DNA from: Nitrosomonas ureae
GTDB taxonomy: Bacteria; Pseudomonadota; Gammaproteobacteria; Burkholderiales; Nitrosomonadaceae
Length of the DNA: 64,000 nt
Assembly: GCF_001455205.1 (NCBI RefSeq)
Contig: NZ_CP013341.1
Coordinates: forward strand, 2,976,001 to 3,040,000
Direction of reading: 5' to 3'
The notes under the pieces were generated by a model that made no database searches, had not been told where the DNA came from, and saw only the letters and a list, made by a program, of their open reading frames with translations. The translations under genes were made by a program, and so were the position numbers. Shown here piece after piece: positions 1-9,631 of the stretch. Within the stretch, counting starts at the first letter, position 1; each line of letters opens with the position of its first letter.

Positions 1-644
1 ATACAAAAGACTTTGGAAAAACCTGGCGACTGCAACGCGGCGTTCCACTGGATCATCCGGTTACAAGCATAGCGGTGTCGCCGAATTATATTAACGACCG
101 CACTGCATTTGTCGCTACTCGCGCAGGACAGGTATGGCGCACCCAGGATGGCGGAGATACTTTCTTACGCGTAGGGGCTAGCTCGATCGTATCAATTGGA
201 TGGGTTGGACAAAGTTATTCGTGGGTTGCGGTATCTCCGCAATTTGCTACTGATAATCTTGTGATCGTGGGCACAAACAATGGCATTTACCGCTCGACCG
301 ATGGGGGCACTACTTGGACCAAAGAAACTCATGCTTCAGTGGGATCAAATGCTGTTGTCCAGCAAGTGGAATTCTCACCAAACTTTGATACTGACCGGAA
401 CATCTTTGTCAATGTTCGCGGCAAAGGACTATTCCGTGCAAATCTGAATGGAGCTGGTGCAGTCACTGCTTCCCAAAATATAACCTTATCGCTGCTTGAA
501 AATGAAAATATTCAATTCACTGAATTTCAGATATCACCTACATATGCGGTAGATTCTACGATTGTAGGTGCTGCAAGAAAAAATATTTATAAATCAACAA
601 ACGGCGGATTAACCTGGGCAGTGGCAGGATTCCCCGACAATTAA
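1..644 (+). CDS. Secreted Asp-box beta-propeller protein (partial, 3' end)
   Basis: The 3' part of a gene whose start lies before the window; the frame is open from base 3. The 214 visible residues carry repeated units of the form SPxFxTDxxxF followed by Asp-box turns such as STDGGTTW and STNGGLTW, typical of BNR/Ycf48/sortilin-like beta-propellers. The whole stretch aligns without any gap to bases 2390-3033 of the next gene, so the two genes are tandem duplicates. The likely role is an exported binding or scaffold propeller; no enzymatic residues can be assigned. The fold is well supported, the function is unknown. Confidence 0.85.
   Translation, partial: TKDFGKTWRLQRGVPLDHPVTSIAVSPNYINDRTAFVATRAGQVWRTQDGGDTFLRVGASSIVSIGWVGQSYSWVAVSPQFATDNLVIVGTNNGIYRSTDGGTTWTKETHASVGSNAVVQQVEFSPNFDTDRNIFVNVRGKGLFRANLNGAGAVTASQNITLSLLENENIQFTEFQISPTYAVDSTIVGAARKNIYKSTNGGLTWAVAGFPDN
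1..644 (+). repeat. Tandem gene duplication, copy of 2390-3033
   Basis: Bases 1-644 align with 2390-3033 with no insertion or deletion; by eye at least nine bases in ten match, and many differences are silent. The unit is at least one gene long and extends beyond the left edge. Confidence 0.9.
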
Positions 645-891
645 CCGGGATACGCAGCTGTAAATTGCTCTAGGCTAGCTGAAACAATAAGCTAATCTAG
701 AGCTTAGGGTAATGTATCAGAAAAGAATCACACTAACCATTGGCATAAAAAGATATTTTTTATTAACCTTATCTCAGTTTATGTAATCAATCAACTACAG
801 AGTACTGCAATTAATTAATTCGTTCGTACCTAGAAACTCCATGCGATCGAATCAATGATGAAGGAGTAGTTCAAGCTTGAAGGAGTTAAAT

Positions 892-3033
892 ATGTTAGTC
901 AAATTAAATAAAATCCAGATTAGCTGTATTCGGCGAATCGCCTTAATTACTGCGTTTTTCTTGTCAATTGGCACAACCGCTATGAGTGCGCACGCGCACA
1001 CGCCTCATGACATGGTATACGCCTTTGCCGCATCGCCCAATTATGCCAGTGATAAAACGATGTTTCTAGTAACCGATGGTGCATATACTGGTTGGCGTTA
1101 CAATGAGATTCTGCGTTCAACCGACGGAGGACTTAACTGGGTCGATATTCCGAACGGAATGAACCATCCCTACGAATATAGCGTTCTTCGCGTTTCCCCC
1201 AAATTTAATACCGACCAAACTGTTTTCGCGGGCCTCAAAGGCAAAGGCGGCATTTATCGATCAACCAGCCGTGGTGACTTTTGGGAATCGTATAATACAG
1301 GGCTCGCCGCTTCAAATTTGATTGTAAGAAAAATGGAAGTTGCTGAATCCAGCACGGGTTATGTGCTTTTTTTCACCGATGCCAACGGAGCTCTATTTCG
1401 TCGCTCCAGCACAGATGCCAACTGGATCCAGGTACTCGATAAAACCAATAAAGTAACCGTCATTGCAATTTCACCCGACTACGCTACCGATAACACCTTA
1501 GTGATTGCAAGCGACTCGGGTTACTTACAAAAATCCACCAACAACGGTAATGATTGGACCGAATTAGGAAATCCAACAGGAACCATCATTTACGATATGG
1601 CCATCGCGCCAGGAGGAGCTGCGGAAATATTTCTGGCAACCCCGAGCTTTGGGATTTTTTATAGCAGTGACGGAGGAAGCACCTTTATCAACAAGGGAAA
1701 CAATTTACCTAACGAAGCGATCAACAATATAGCGGTTTCACCAAATTATGCGACTGACCGCACGGTGTTTTGCACCAGCTTGAAACAATCGGTATTTAAA
1801 TCAACGGATAAAGGTGATAACTGGGTGCTGTTTGATTCAGGTGCCCAAGTCACCAAACAAACTGCATTACTCAATGAAATGACAGACCTGCAAGTATCTC
1901 GAACCTATGCCACGGACAAGACAATCTTTTTACCGGTATTCGATGGGCTATTTTTCTCGAGTAACGGCGGCACAACGTGGAAACAAAGACAAACCCGAAG
2001 AGGCCTAATGACGGGACTTGCCGCATCATCGAATTTCAACAGCGATCAAAAGATGATTGCCACAACGTATGTCGGCAGAGGCATAGCCATTTCTGCCGAT
2101 GGTGGCAGCACATGGTCTACCAGTGGTTGGCCCAATCCAAAGGGACACAAGTTGAATTTCTTTGATTCGGATATTGTGCAAAATCCTAACGGTACACAAA
2201 CAGTAATCTCGGCAAGAAATGGATTCGTGGGGAATTCAACCGATTTCGGGGATAGTTGGAGCGTCAAGTTTGTGCCTCGATTTACTGCCATAAATCCGGA
2301 TCTCGTCACTTTCACAACCCTGGCAGCATCGCCAAACTTTACTAACGACAAGGAAATTTATCTCGGATCGAGATTTCATGGTGTACTGCATACAAAAGAC
2401 TTTGGAAAAACCTGGCGACTGCAGCGCGGCGTTCCTCTGAATCATCCGGTCACAAGTATAGCTGTATCGCCTGACTATGCCAATGACCGCACTGCATTTG
2501 CTGCTAACCGAGCAGGACAGATATGGCGCACCCAGGATGGCGGAGATACCTTCTTACGCGTGGGAGCTAGCTCGATCATATCGATCGGTTGGGGTGGACA
2601 AAGATATACGTGGGTTGCGGTATCTCCGCAATTTGCCACCGATAATCTGGTAATCGCTGGCACAAACAATGGCATTTACCGCTCGACCGATGGAGGCACT
2701 ACTTGGACCAAAGAAACTCATGCTTCAGTGGGGTCAAATGCTGTTGTCCAGCAAGTGGAATTTTCACCAAACTTTGGTACTGACCGGAACATCTTTATCA
2801 ATGTTCGCGGCAAAGGGCTGTTTCGTGCAAATCTGAATGGGGGCGGCGCAGTCACTGCTTCCCAAAATATAACCTTATCGCTGCTTGAAAATGAAAATAT
2901 TCAATTCACTGAATTCCAGATATCACCCACCTACGCGGTAGACTCTACGATTTTAGGCGCTGCGAGAAAGAATATCTACAAATCAACAAACGGCGGTTTA
3001 ACTTGGGCAGTTGCAGGATTTCCCGACAATTAA
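892..3033 (+). CDS. Secreted Asp-box (BNR/Ycf48-like) beta-propeller protein
   Basis: A 713-residue protein. I chose ATG 892 over TTG 877 because AAGGAG at 880-885 lies six bases before 892. The N terminus has a basic stretch, a hydrophobic core and a probable cleavage after SAHA, so it is exported. About 13 repeats follow, each pairing a strand of the SPxYATDxT type with an Asp-box turn (STDGGLNW, STNNGNDW, STDKGDNW, SSNGGTTW, STDFGDSW, STDGGTTW). This fits one or two seven-bladed beta-propellers related to Ycf48/sortilin domains. No catalytic sialidase residues are evident. The last 644 bases are nearly identical to the preceding partial gene. Known relatives bind proteins or polymers; the ligand here is unknown. 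Confidence 0.85.
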   Translation: MLVKLNKIQISCIRRIALITAFFLSIGTTAMSAHAHTPHDMVYAFAASPNYASDKTMFLVTDGAYTGWRYNEILRSTDGGLNWVDIPNGMNHPYEYSVLRVSPKFNTDQTVFAGLKGKGGIYRSTSRGDFWESYNTGLAASNLIVRKMEVAESSTGYVLFFTDANGALFRRSSTDANWIQVLDKTNKVTVIAISPDYATDNTLVIASDSGYLQKSTNNGNDWTELGNPTGTIIYDMAIAPGGAAEIFLATPSFGIFYSSDGGSTFINKGNNLPNEAINNIAVSPNYATDRTVFCTSLKQSVFKSTDKGDNWVLFDSGAQVTKQTALLNEMTDLQVSRTYATDKTIFLPVFDGLFFSSNGGTTWKQRQTRRGLMTGLAASSNFNSDQKMIATTYVGRGIAISADGGSTWSTSGWPNPKGHKLNFFDSDIVQNPNGTQTVISARNGFVGNSTDFGDSWSVKFVPRFTAINPDLVTFTTLAASPNFTNDKEIYLGSRFHGVLHTKDFGKTWRLQRGVPLNHPVTSIAVSPDYANDRTAFAANRAGQIWRTQDGGDTFLRVGASSIISIGWGGQRYTWVAVSPQFATDNLVIAGTNNGIYRSTDGGTTWTKETHASVGSNAVVQQVEFSPNFGTDRNIFINVRGKGLFRANLNGGGAVTASQNITLSLLENENIQFTEFQISPTYAVDSTILGAARKNIYKSTNGGLTWAVAGFPDN

Positions 3034-3061
3034 TTAGATTGAAGATCATAAAATTTAATCC

Positions 3062-3079
3062 ATCCGGCTTTGTCCGGAT
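3062..3079. terminator. Possible hairpin between convergent genes
   Basis: A six-base perfect stem (ATCCGG / CCGGAT) with a six-base loop lies between the convergent propeller gene and uvrD. It has no clear T tract on the plus strand and only a weak AT-rich tail on the minus side, so a terminator role is uncertain. Confidence 0.35.
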
Positions 3080-3134
3080 TGGGTTGTCAGTAACCGAATT
3101 TGCTTAAACTGTACCTGCACAACGAACTCTCTGT

Positions 3135-5327
3135 TTAAACTGTCGACAACTTTGCATATTCAAGCGACAGCCATTTCATTCCAGCTTGATCAAAATTTAC
3201 CTGAACTCTCGCATCGCTGCCACAACCTTCACAATTAATAATGACACCGGTACCGAATTTGGCATGCATCACGCTCTGTCCGATTTTCCATCCACCCCTA
3301 CTACTATTAGAAGATCTCAATTGGATACTTGATGCACTCGTAGAGATTGGATTAGTCGAATTCGAGTAGCGGAAGGAGGTCCTCGGTGCTGCCTGCATCC
3401 ATTTTAAGCAGGTTTGCGGAATTTCATCGAGAAAGCGCGATGCAATGTTATACCGAGTTTGGCCATGTAGCATACGACTTTGCGTAAAACTAAGATATAA
3501 CCGGCGGCGAGCACGTGTCATGGCCACGTACATCAGGCGCCTTTCCTCAGCGATGCCATTGCTCTCATTCAGGCTGTTCTCATGTGGAAAAAGCCCTTCT
3601 TCCAATCCACTCAGAAACACAGTGTGAAATTCCAATCCTTTAGCTGCATGAACTGTCATCAGTTGTAGCGCATCCCGGTCACTGCCGACCTGATGCTCGC
3701 CAGCTTCCAGCGAAGCATGCGCCAGAAACTCGGCCAGACTGTCATTTCCGGCTTCATGCACAAAACTGGTCGCAGCATTAATTAATTCATTCAAATTTTC
3801 GAGCCTTTCCGAACTTTCGCGCTCTTTGGCATAATGCGTCAATAACTCACTATGAATCAGCATGCATTCCACAATTTGAGGCAATGCTAACTCGCCACAG
3901 GATTGACGCATCGTCATGATTAGAAATACAAACTTGGCAACGCCTTTTAAGGATTTGTGCGATTCTTGCGGCAATGACACTTCACCGTCACATTTCAGCA
4001 ATGCTGCCGCCCACAGGCTGCCACCTTGAACTTTGGCATCTTCTTGTAATTGTTCCACGCTGCGAGCACCTATGCCACGTGTCGGAAAGTTGATGACACG
4101 CAGTAAAGCGCCATCATCATCCAGATTGGCAATTAAGCGTAAATAGGCCAATGCATGCTTGATTTCCTGACGATCAAAGAACCGCATACCCCCATAGACA
4201 CGATAAGGTATTGCAGCATTGAACAAGCTGTGTTCAAACACGCGTGATTGTGCATTGGAGCGATATAGCAATGCTATTTCTGATAAGGCGATGCCCTCCG
4301 CATGCAAGGTTTTAACTTCTTCAACAATAAATGCAGCTTCATCGAAATCATTTGGCGCGTTGTAAACACGTAGAGGCTCGCCCCTTCCCTCAGCAGTCCA
4401 AAGATTTTTCCCCAAACGCTCACTATTATTTTCAATTAATGCATTAGCTGCATCCAGAATATTGCCATGCGATCGATAATTCTGCTCCAGCTTGATGATT
4501 TTCGTGATGCCAAAGTCACGCTCAAAGTCTTTCATGTTGCCGCTGTATGCACCACGGAACGCATAAATGCTTTGATCGTCATCACCGACCGCAAAAACCG
4601 CCGCCGCTTCCTTCGTTCCTGTACCCGACAGCAATTTAAGCCATTTGTATTGCAATGGATTGGTATCCTGAAACTCATCCACCAGAATATGATTAAAACG
4701 CTCCCGATAATGCTGGCATAAGATTTCATTGCGGCTCAGCAGTTCATAACTGCGTAACAACAATTCGGCAAAATCCACTGCACTCACTTTATGACATTGC
4801 AGCTCATATGCTTGATAAAATTCGAGCATATGGCGCGAGAAAACATCATCGATCGTAACATAGGCGGCACGTAATCCAGATTCCTTGGCATTGTTGATAA
4901 ACCATTGCACTTGGCGCGGCGGGAATTTCTTGTCGTCAGCGGATAAATCTTTCAGGATGCGCTTAATTAAAGCCAGTTGATCGGCAGAATCCAAGATCTG
5001 AAACGCTTGTGGCAAACCCGCATCTTGATAATGTGAGCGCAACATGCGGTGACACAATCCATGAAATGTCCCAATCCACATTCCGCGCGGATTAATCGGC
5101 AGCATAGCGGTAATCCGCGTCAGCATCTCTTTAGCTGCTTTGTTGGTAAATGTAACAGCCAGAATACCGCTCGGACTTACTTGCCCCGATTGAATCAGAT
5201 ATGCAATGCGCGTCGTCAATACGCGTGTCTTACCGCTACCGGCACCAGCCAAAACCAACACAGATTGGTGTGGCAAGGTAATCGCTTCCAGTTGCTGCGG
5301 ATTCAGATCGGATAATAAAGAAGTCAT
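3135..5327 (-). CDS. uvrD: ATP-dependent DNA helicase II (UvrD)
   Basis: A 730-residue superfamily 1A 3'-5' helicase. Visible motifs are the Q motif region, Walker A AGAGSGKT at 27-34, motif Ia TFTNKAA, motif II VDEFQDTN, motif III GDDDQSIYAFRGA, motif IV QNYRSH and motif VI VAMTRARRRLYL. The C-terminal tail (GQSVMHAKFGTGVI and onward) is the Tudor-like extension of UvrD/PcrA that Rep lacks, and the length fits UvrD rather than Rep (about 670). The family unwinds DNA in nucleotide excision repair and mismatch repair and removes RecA filaments. It is transcribed towards the propeller gene; prk lies upstream on the same strand, about 150 bases away. Confidence 0.93.
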   Translation of the reverse strand: MTSLLSDLNPQQLEAITLPHQSVLVLAGAGSGKTRVLTTRIAYLIQSGQVSPSGILAVTFTNKAAKEMLTRITAMLPINPRGMWIGTFHGLCHRMLRSHYQDAGLPQAFQILDSADQLALIKRILKDLSADDKKFPPRQVQWFINNAKESGLRAAYVTIDDVFSRHMLEFYQAYELQCHKVSAVDFAELLLRSYELLSRNEILCQHYRERFNHILVDEFQDTNPLQYKWLKLLSGTGTKEAAAVFAVGDDDQSIYAFRGAYSGNMKDFERDFGITKIIKLEQNYRSHGNILDAANALIENNSERLGKNLWTAEGRGEPLRVYNAPNDFDEAAFIVEEVKTLHAEGIALSEIALLYRSNAQSRVFEHSLFNAAIPYRVYGGMRFFDRQEIKHALAYLRLIANLDDDGALLRVINFPTRGIGARSVEQLQEDAKVQGGSLWAAALLKCDGEVSLPQESHKSLKGVAKFVFLIMTMRQSCGELALPQIVECMLIHSELLTHYAKERESSERLENLNELINAATSFVHEAGNDSLAEFLAHASLEAGEHQVGSDRDALQLMTVHAAKGLEFHTVFLSGLEEGLFPHENSLNESNGIAEERRLMYVAMTRARRRLYLSFTQSRMLHGQTRYNIASRFLDEIPQTCLKWMQAAPRTSFRYSNSTNPISTSASSIQLRSSNSSRGGWKIGQSVMHAKFGTGVIINCEGCGSDARVQVNFDQAGMKWLSLEYAKLSTV

Positions 5328-5474
5328 GAGCGGATAGAGACTAATGCAGTCTGGGCATATTTGAGACCAACTGCATGAATTGGATTTCTGGCATTTTGAT
5401 TAATCCAGAATCCGATAAATCAGCATTCGCATATTATCGCGATCCATGAATTAATCGAAGCCGATCAAAAATTG

Positions 5475-6344
5475 CTAGACTCTACTTTTAGCAACAATAT
5501 CCAGAATCACTGGCGTCAATATGAGTTCAATCGCCATACCCATTTTTCCGCCAGGAACAACAATGGTATTAGGGCGCGACATGAATGAATCATGAATCAT
5601 TCTCAACAAGAAAGGAAAATCCGCCATTTCAGGATTTCTAAAGCGAATTACCACAAGACTCTCATCCAAGGATGGAATTTCACGCGCAATAAATGGATTG
5701 GATGTATCGACCGTGGGCACGCGCTGGAAGTTGATATGTGTACGGGAAAACTGCGGCGTGATGTAATGCACGTAATCATGCATACGACGCAAGATAGTGT
5801 GTGTTACCGCTTCTGTTGAATAACCCCGAGCATTGGTATCACGAAATATTTTCTGAATCCACTCGAGATTAACGATCGGAACCACGCCAACCAGCAAATC
5901 CACATACCTGGCAACATCGGCTGTATCACTCTTTGCACCGCCGTGCAAGCCTTCATAAAATAATAAATCAGAACCAGCCGGGATCGGCGACCATGGTGTA
6001 AATGTACCCGCTTTTTGCTGCCACGGACTGGCTTCCTCATCATTATGCAGATATAAACGTGTCTGTCCACTGCCGCTACTGCTATATTCCTTAAATAACG
6101 CTTCCAGTTTTTCAAATTCATTCGCTTCCGGGCCAAAATGACTGATCGGGCGCCCATTGTTTTTTTCCGATTCTGCCACAGCTTGCTTCATCGCTTCGCG
6201 ATCATAGCGATGAAAACTATCACCTTCTACAATAACCGCCTTTAGTTTTTCACGACGAAATATATGTTCAAAACTTGTCTTTACCGTTGAGGTACCTGCA
6301 CCTGAAGATCCGGTAACGGCAATAACCGGGTGTTTTTGCGACAT
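5475..6344 (-). CDS. prk: Phosphoribulokinase
   Basis: A 289-residue cytoplasmic kinase that phosphorylates ribulose 5-phosphate to ribulose 1,5-bisphosphate, the CO2 acceptor for RuBisCO. The P-loop is GSSGAGTS near residue 12, followed by EGDSFHRYDR and the YEGLHGG segment that are characteristic of the proteobacterial (about 290-residue, octameric) PRK class. AGGAG lies eight bases before ATG 6344. No RuBisCO or other cbb gene is next to it, so the Calvin genes are dispersed. Its presence is the main evidence for an autotroph. Confidence 0.95.
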   Translation of the reverse strand: MSQKHPVIAVTGSSGAGTSTVKTSFEHIFRREKLKAVIVEGDSFHRYDREAMKQAVAESEKNNGRPISHFGPEANEFEKLEALFKEYSSSGSGQTRLYLHNDEEASPWQQKAGTFTPWSPIPAGSDLLFYEGLHGGAKSDTADVARYVDLLVGVVPIVNLEWIQKIFRDTNARGYSTEAVTHTILRRMHDYVHYITPQFSRTHINFQRVPTVDTSNPFIAREIPSLDESLVVIRFRNPEMADFPFLLRMIHDSFMSRPNTIVVPGGKMGMAIELILTPVILDIVAKSRV

Positions 6345-7138
6345 TCGATTCTCCTAAAAAATATATTCATCGTACCCAGTATAAGGTACAAGGTAATCCT
6401 ATTTACTCGATATGATACTTCTTTCTCATCTGACCTGACAGCAATGAATCATTTCATGTCACCCTCAATTCAAAGTAACTCGCTCAAACTGCTGGGGCTT
6501 TTATCATGTTAAATTAACTGCCTTAATCGCAAACATATTGTATATCAAGAGTACATTTTAATCGTTATCTACGGATAGTTTATATCAGAAAAATAAGCAA
6601 AGTATAAAACGGTCACTGATTATAATTTTATTCCATGAATGAAGCGTCAATAATTTTGCATCGAATAAAAAACGAAGAAATAATAAAGGCTAACAAAAGA
6701 TATGATTATCACGATAACCGGATCATAATCGCATCAATCGACCTACAACCTCATCCTAACCGCTAACAAGCATAGGCAAGCGATACAAATACCACCTCAG
6801 GCTTCTAATTCTGCTCCTAAACTTCCCCCCGACTGGAAACCCGCCGCCACTCTCTCACACTTATTTTTATCACCACATAATTTAATTAAAATAATATAAA
6901 ACAGGAATATATAATGGTAGCTTTTATACATTCTTTCTGACATGAAGAAATCACTCGAGCAATTAACTGAATTATCAAACGAATAATAACTCAGCATCAT
7001 TTTGAGCTAGAATATGCGATCAAACAGAATCATTGAATCGTCTTTCATTAACAATTTGGCGCAAGGCGACTGAAATTATTTTTTACAAAAGATATACATT
7101 AAACAAACACATTAAGATAAGAACCTAGGAGTTTAACT
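6345..7138. other. Intergenic region, 794 bp
   Basis: AT-rich DNA between divergent genes. It must hold the promoters of prk and of the small membrane-protein gene. A 67-codon minus-strand frame at 6797-7000 has no ribosome-binding site or recognisable motif and I do not call it. I see no RNA gene or repeat. Confidence 0.5.
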
Positions 7139-7663
7139 GTGCACCCGATCGTACCTATTACCATGGCACTTGGTGTCATTCTGTTTTTTGTAGGAATAGT
7201 GGTTCAAACCTGGCTTGGTTTTCGACGCATTAATCGTATAAAGCTTCGCGGAAAAGAATATCAACGCTGGCATTTTGTCTTTGCTACAGTGGGTTCCGGT
7301 GTGGCCTTGATTATGTTATCGGTAATGCTGCCTAAATACATAACCTACGAACCAGCGCAAGACCAGAAAGCAATGCAGCCTGCATTATCCGGTAATTTGA
7401 AATTTGAATTGGAGTCCATTTTATTCAGCTTGAATCTTAATGAAGACGCCATATTGAAAGCCATCACCCGTTTTCAGACAGAATATCAGGAAGCATCGCA
7501 GCGAAATGATAAAAGTACGATGGATATTCTGATTCTGGAAATAGCTTATAGAATCAGAACCGAACTACAGAACCGCGACTATCCGGAACATCAAATTGAA
7601 CGCGAAGTTGAGAAAATCACAAACGTTCTGAGACAGTCAACCAAAATAGAAAACCTCAAATAA
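7139..7663 (+). CDS. Two-TM membrane protein of unknown function
   Basis: A 174-residue protein starting at GTG 7139, with AGGAG ending seven bases upstream. Two hydrophobic segments at about residues 5-27 and 45-65 are separated by a basic loop, followed by a polar, probably helical cytoplasmic domain rich in Glu, Arg and Gln (about 85-174). I do not recognise the family. It is followed 65 bases later by the TIGR04073-like gene, possibly in one transcript. The coding call is supported by the ribosome-binding site, the length and the coherent composition. Confidence 0.7.
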   Translation: MHPIVPITMALGVILFFVGIVVQTWLGFRRINRIKLRGKEYQRWHFVFATVGSGVALIMLSVMLPKYITYEPAQDQKAMQPALSGNLKFELESILFSLNLNEDAILKAITRFQTEYQEASQRNDKSTMDILILEIAYRIRTELQNRDYPEHQIEREVEKITNVLRQSTKIENLK

Positions 7664-7728
7664 AAAAATTTTCATTTCTATACAATCACCGTTACATATT
7701 AAAATCAATTATTTAAGGAATCACAATT

Positions 7729-8091
7729 ATGGAAAAAACAATTCAGATGCTGATAATCACATTTGCAATATTCCTGGTTGCTATTAATCCTGCATTTGCT
7801 GAACAATACCCAGACAAAGTAGTTGAAAAATTGGGAACAGGTCTTGCAAATGCTGTGACAGGCGTAGCCGAAATACCCAAAACCATTAATATTGTTGGCA
7901 ATCAAGATGGTGTCATCCACGGTATGACGGTCGGGTTTATCACGGGTATTGCCAATGCAGTTGGGCGCTCTCTAAGTGGCGCGTTTGATATTGCAACATT
8001 CCTGATCCCTACCACACCTTTTGTTAAGCCCGCATATATTTGGGATGACTTTAGCCGGAAAACGACTTTCGTTGAAGCACAAATGCGTTAA
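7729..8091 (+). CDS. Exosortase-system-associated protein (TIGR04073-like)
   Basis: A 120-residue exported protein. AAGGAA lies eight bases before the ATG. A signal peptide ends near FAEQ at about residue 24. The mature part (YPDKVVEKLGTGLANAVTGV, then a glycine-rich amphipathic stretch and a FVKPAYIW end) resembles the small TIGR04073 family, which occurs in genomes with exosortase/PEP-CTERM sorting. Its molecular role is not established. A PEP-CTERM substrate gene lies in the same window at 46.2-46.7 kb, which fits, but no exosortase gene is present here. The family assignment is from memory of its sequence pattern. Confidence 0.7.
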   Translation: MEKTIQMLIITFAIFLVAINPAFAEQYPDKVVEKLGTGLANAVTGVAEIPKTINIVGNQDGVIHGMTVGFITGIANAVGRSLSGAFDIATFLIPTTPFVKPAYIWDDFSRKTTFVEAQMR

Positions 8092-8364
8092 TCAAGCTTT
8101 TTGTTACCTATTCATGGCCAATTAACGCAACGACATGCCATGATGGAATACTTGTCACTCAACAGCCGAAGCAGTTTTATTACAGCTAAATCCAAATTTG
8201 GTTAACAATTATGATTACTGAATCTTGCAAGTATGCTGTAATAAAATTGCAGGACCATACTGCGTTGCATTATCAATAATTTCAAAAATGGCAAAATCAA
8301 AGTAGCACCATCAAATTATATTTTTTGTCTCAGTAACAATAACAAACGGTAAGCGCGCAAAAAT

Positions 8365-8814
8365 TCAAATCGATCCGCCAATAGTTGCAGGGGGCGAATC
8401 TGTAACAAGACATTCACTGAATTCATAATTACCTGATCCTTCAGCTAATTCATCGCTCTCGACTAGAACAAAACTTACACATTCCTTCTTTTTAAAAGAA
8501 TACTGATATTTATCCGGACGCCCCTCTTGTGGCAAAGCAACTTCATAAAAAAGACTTCCCTTTATCCACCACTTGCCTGATTCGGTAAAATTCCTGACGG
8601 TACCATTCAGTCCGGTAAAGCTGAAATCAATCGTATACGTACCATCAGCATTTCGTATTTGTGTCCATCTTTTTACAGTTCCGCTTTCTTCCACATATTC
8701 ACCTTCCCATACCCCAATCAATTTGACATCGATATATGAACGTTGATTTACTGCTGTGATAGCGCTACACCCAAGTAAACTAATCGTTAGAAATATTAAA
8801 AAGAATCGTCTCAT
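8365..8814 (-). CDS. Putative lipoprotein of unknown function
   Basis: A 149-residue protein with a lipoprotein signal peptide: MRRFF, a hydrophobic core and a lipobox LLGC with Cys at about 16. The mature part has a lipocalin-like or DUF-type pattern of alternating strands (LIGVWEGEYVEES, TYTIDFSFTG, GKWWIKGSLFYEV) and ends in a Pro/Gly-rich tail. The opening motif GVWEGEYVE recalls small beta-barrel stress lipoproteins, but I cannot name a family. It stands alone between two intergenic gaps of about 270 bases. Confidence 0.7.
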   Translation of the reverse strand: MRRFFLIFLTISLLGCSAITAVNQRSYIDVKLIGVWEGEYVEESGTVKRWTQIRNADGTYTIDFSFTGLNGTVRNFTESGKWWIKGSLFYEVALPQEGRPDKYQYSFKKKECVSFVLVESDELAEGSGNYEFSECLVTDSPPATIGGSI

Positions 8815-9076
8815 TAATGCAAAAACTTTAAATTAAATAACTAATTGCGTAACATTGTTAGTAATTTTCGCAATCATCCGCTCGGATATAGAAGGTTTTC
8901 TATAGTTTTTTGTGTAGAGCATTCAAGGGATTTATTGGTGTAAACCGACATGGCGAAACTATCAATAACCTCTTTTATTGAGTATAACGAAATTCACAAC
9001 ACAATTACTTTGAATACCGTTTTTGATGGATTATCCATTGCTGTGTAGCACACAGAATTTTAGGTATATCATTAGC

Positions 9077-9511
9077 TTATTTATAGTCTTGCCATTTCCA
9101 GCGAAGCCAAACTCTTAATTGTCTATGCATATCGATATCAATACCGTCGTGTAATATTACAATACTGCAAGGAAAAAATTCGCCTTCGGGCTTAAGGTTT
9201 AATACCACTAAATAAGGCGCAACGAACGTACTCCCCAATACCTTACAAATAGTCGTTTTACCGGACCGAGTAATCGCTGTACATTGCATCTTTTCCGAGA
9301 GTGTAAAAGAAATCACAGCTTTATTTGCATAAAGCAAAGCATCACGACCCAAGTAATAAATCAGGCTACTTACTAGCAGGATAGCGATTAACATTTTGAC
9401 TTCCATGGGAAATGGCAACGGCCACAATAGAATTGCTGTTGCAATATGCGCTGAACTCAATATCATAGCAAGACAAAATGAAGGCTTACGGTGGATAGAT
9501 AAAGCCGCCAT
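9077..9511 (-). CDS. ygfX: YgfX/CptA-family membrane protein
   Basis: A 144-residue inner-membrane protein with two adjacent hydrophobic segments (about residues 12-32 and 37-55), then a soluble beta-rich domain ending in a W-rich tail (VWLRWKWQDYK). The small, two-TM architecture with a basic and aromatic tail fits the YgfX (CptA, DUF1434) family, and its position divergent from ygfZ supports this. In E. coli YgfX has been described as a toxin-like inhibitor of cytoskeletal proteins paired with SdhE (YgfY). No sdhE is seen here, so the toxin-antitoxin reading does not transfer. The family call is likely but made from the pattern only. Confidence 0.65.
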   Translation of the reverse strand: MAALSIHRKPSFCLAMILSSAHIATAILLWPLPFPMEVKMLIAILLVSSLIYYLGRDALLYANKAVISFTLSEKMQCTAITRSGKTTICKVLGSTFVAPYLVVLNLKPEGEFFPCSIVILHDGIDIDMHRQLRVWLRWKWQDYK

Positions 9512-9591
9512 AAATTATATAGCTCTCAATAATTGACGAATAATAGCGATTTCCATTCACCGTTTCTTGATTTTACCCAGGCACGATATCG

Positions 9592-9597
9592 TATAAT
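9592..9597 (+). promoter_or_regulatory. Putative -10 element of ygfZ
   Basis: A perfect TATAAT lies about 35 bases before ATG 9632, with TTGATT about 19 bases further upstream as a poor -35. If it is real, transcription starts near 9604, which excludes the upstream TTG at 9533 as the translation start. Confidence 0.45.
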
Positions 9598-9631
9598 CAC
9601 GCCCATATTGACTCTCGAACTATATATTAAT

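Noticed and set aside
6797..7000. A 67-codon minus-strand frame in the gap after prk
   Set aside because: Aromatic-rich low-complexity product, no ribosome-binding site and no family features.
9077..9511. A YgfX-type toxin-antitoxin pair
   Set aside because: The antitoxin partner SdhE is not encoded next to it; only the family resemblance can be supported.
9533..9631. N-terminal extension of YgfZ from TTG 9533
   Set aside because: No ribosome-binding site, no similarity to the family, and a TATAAT lies inside it.
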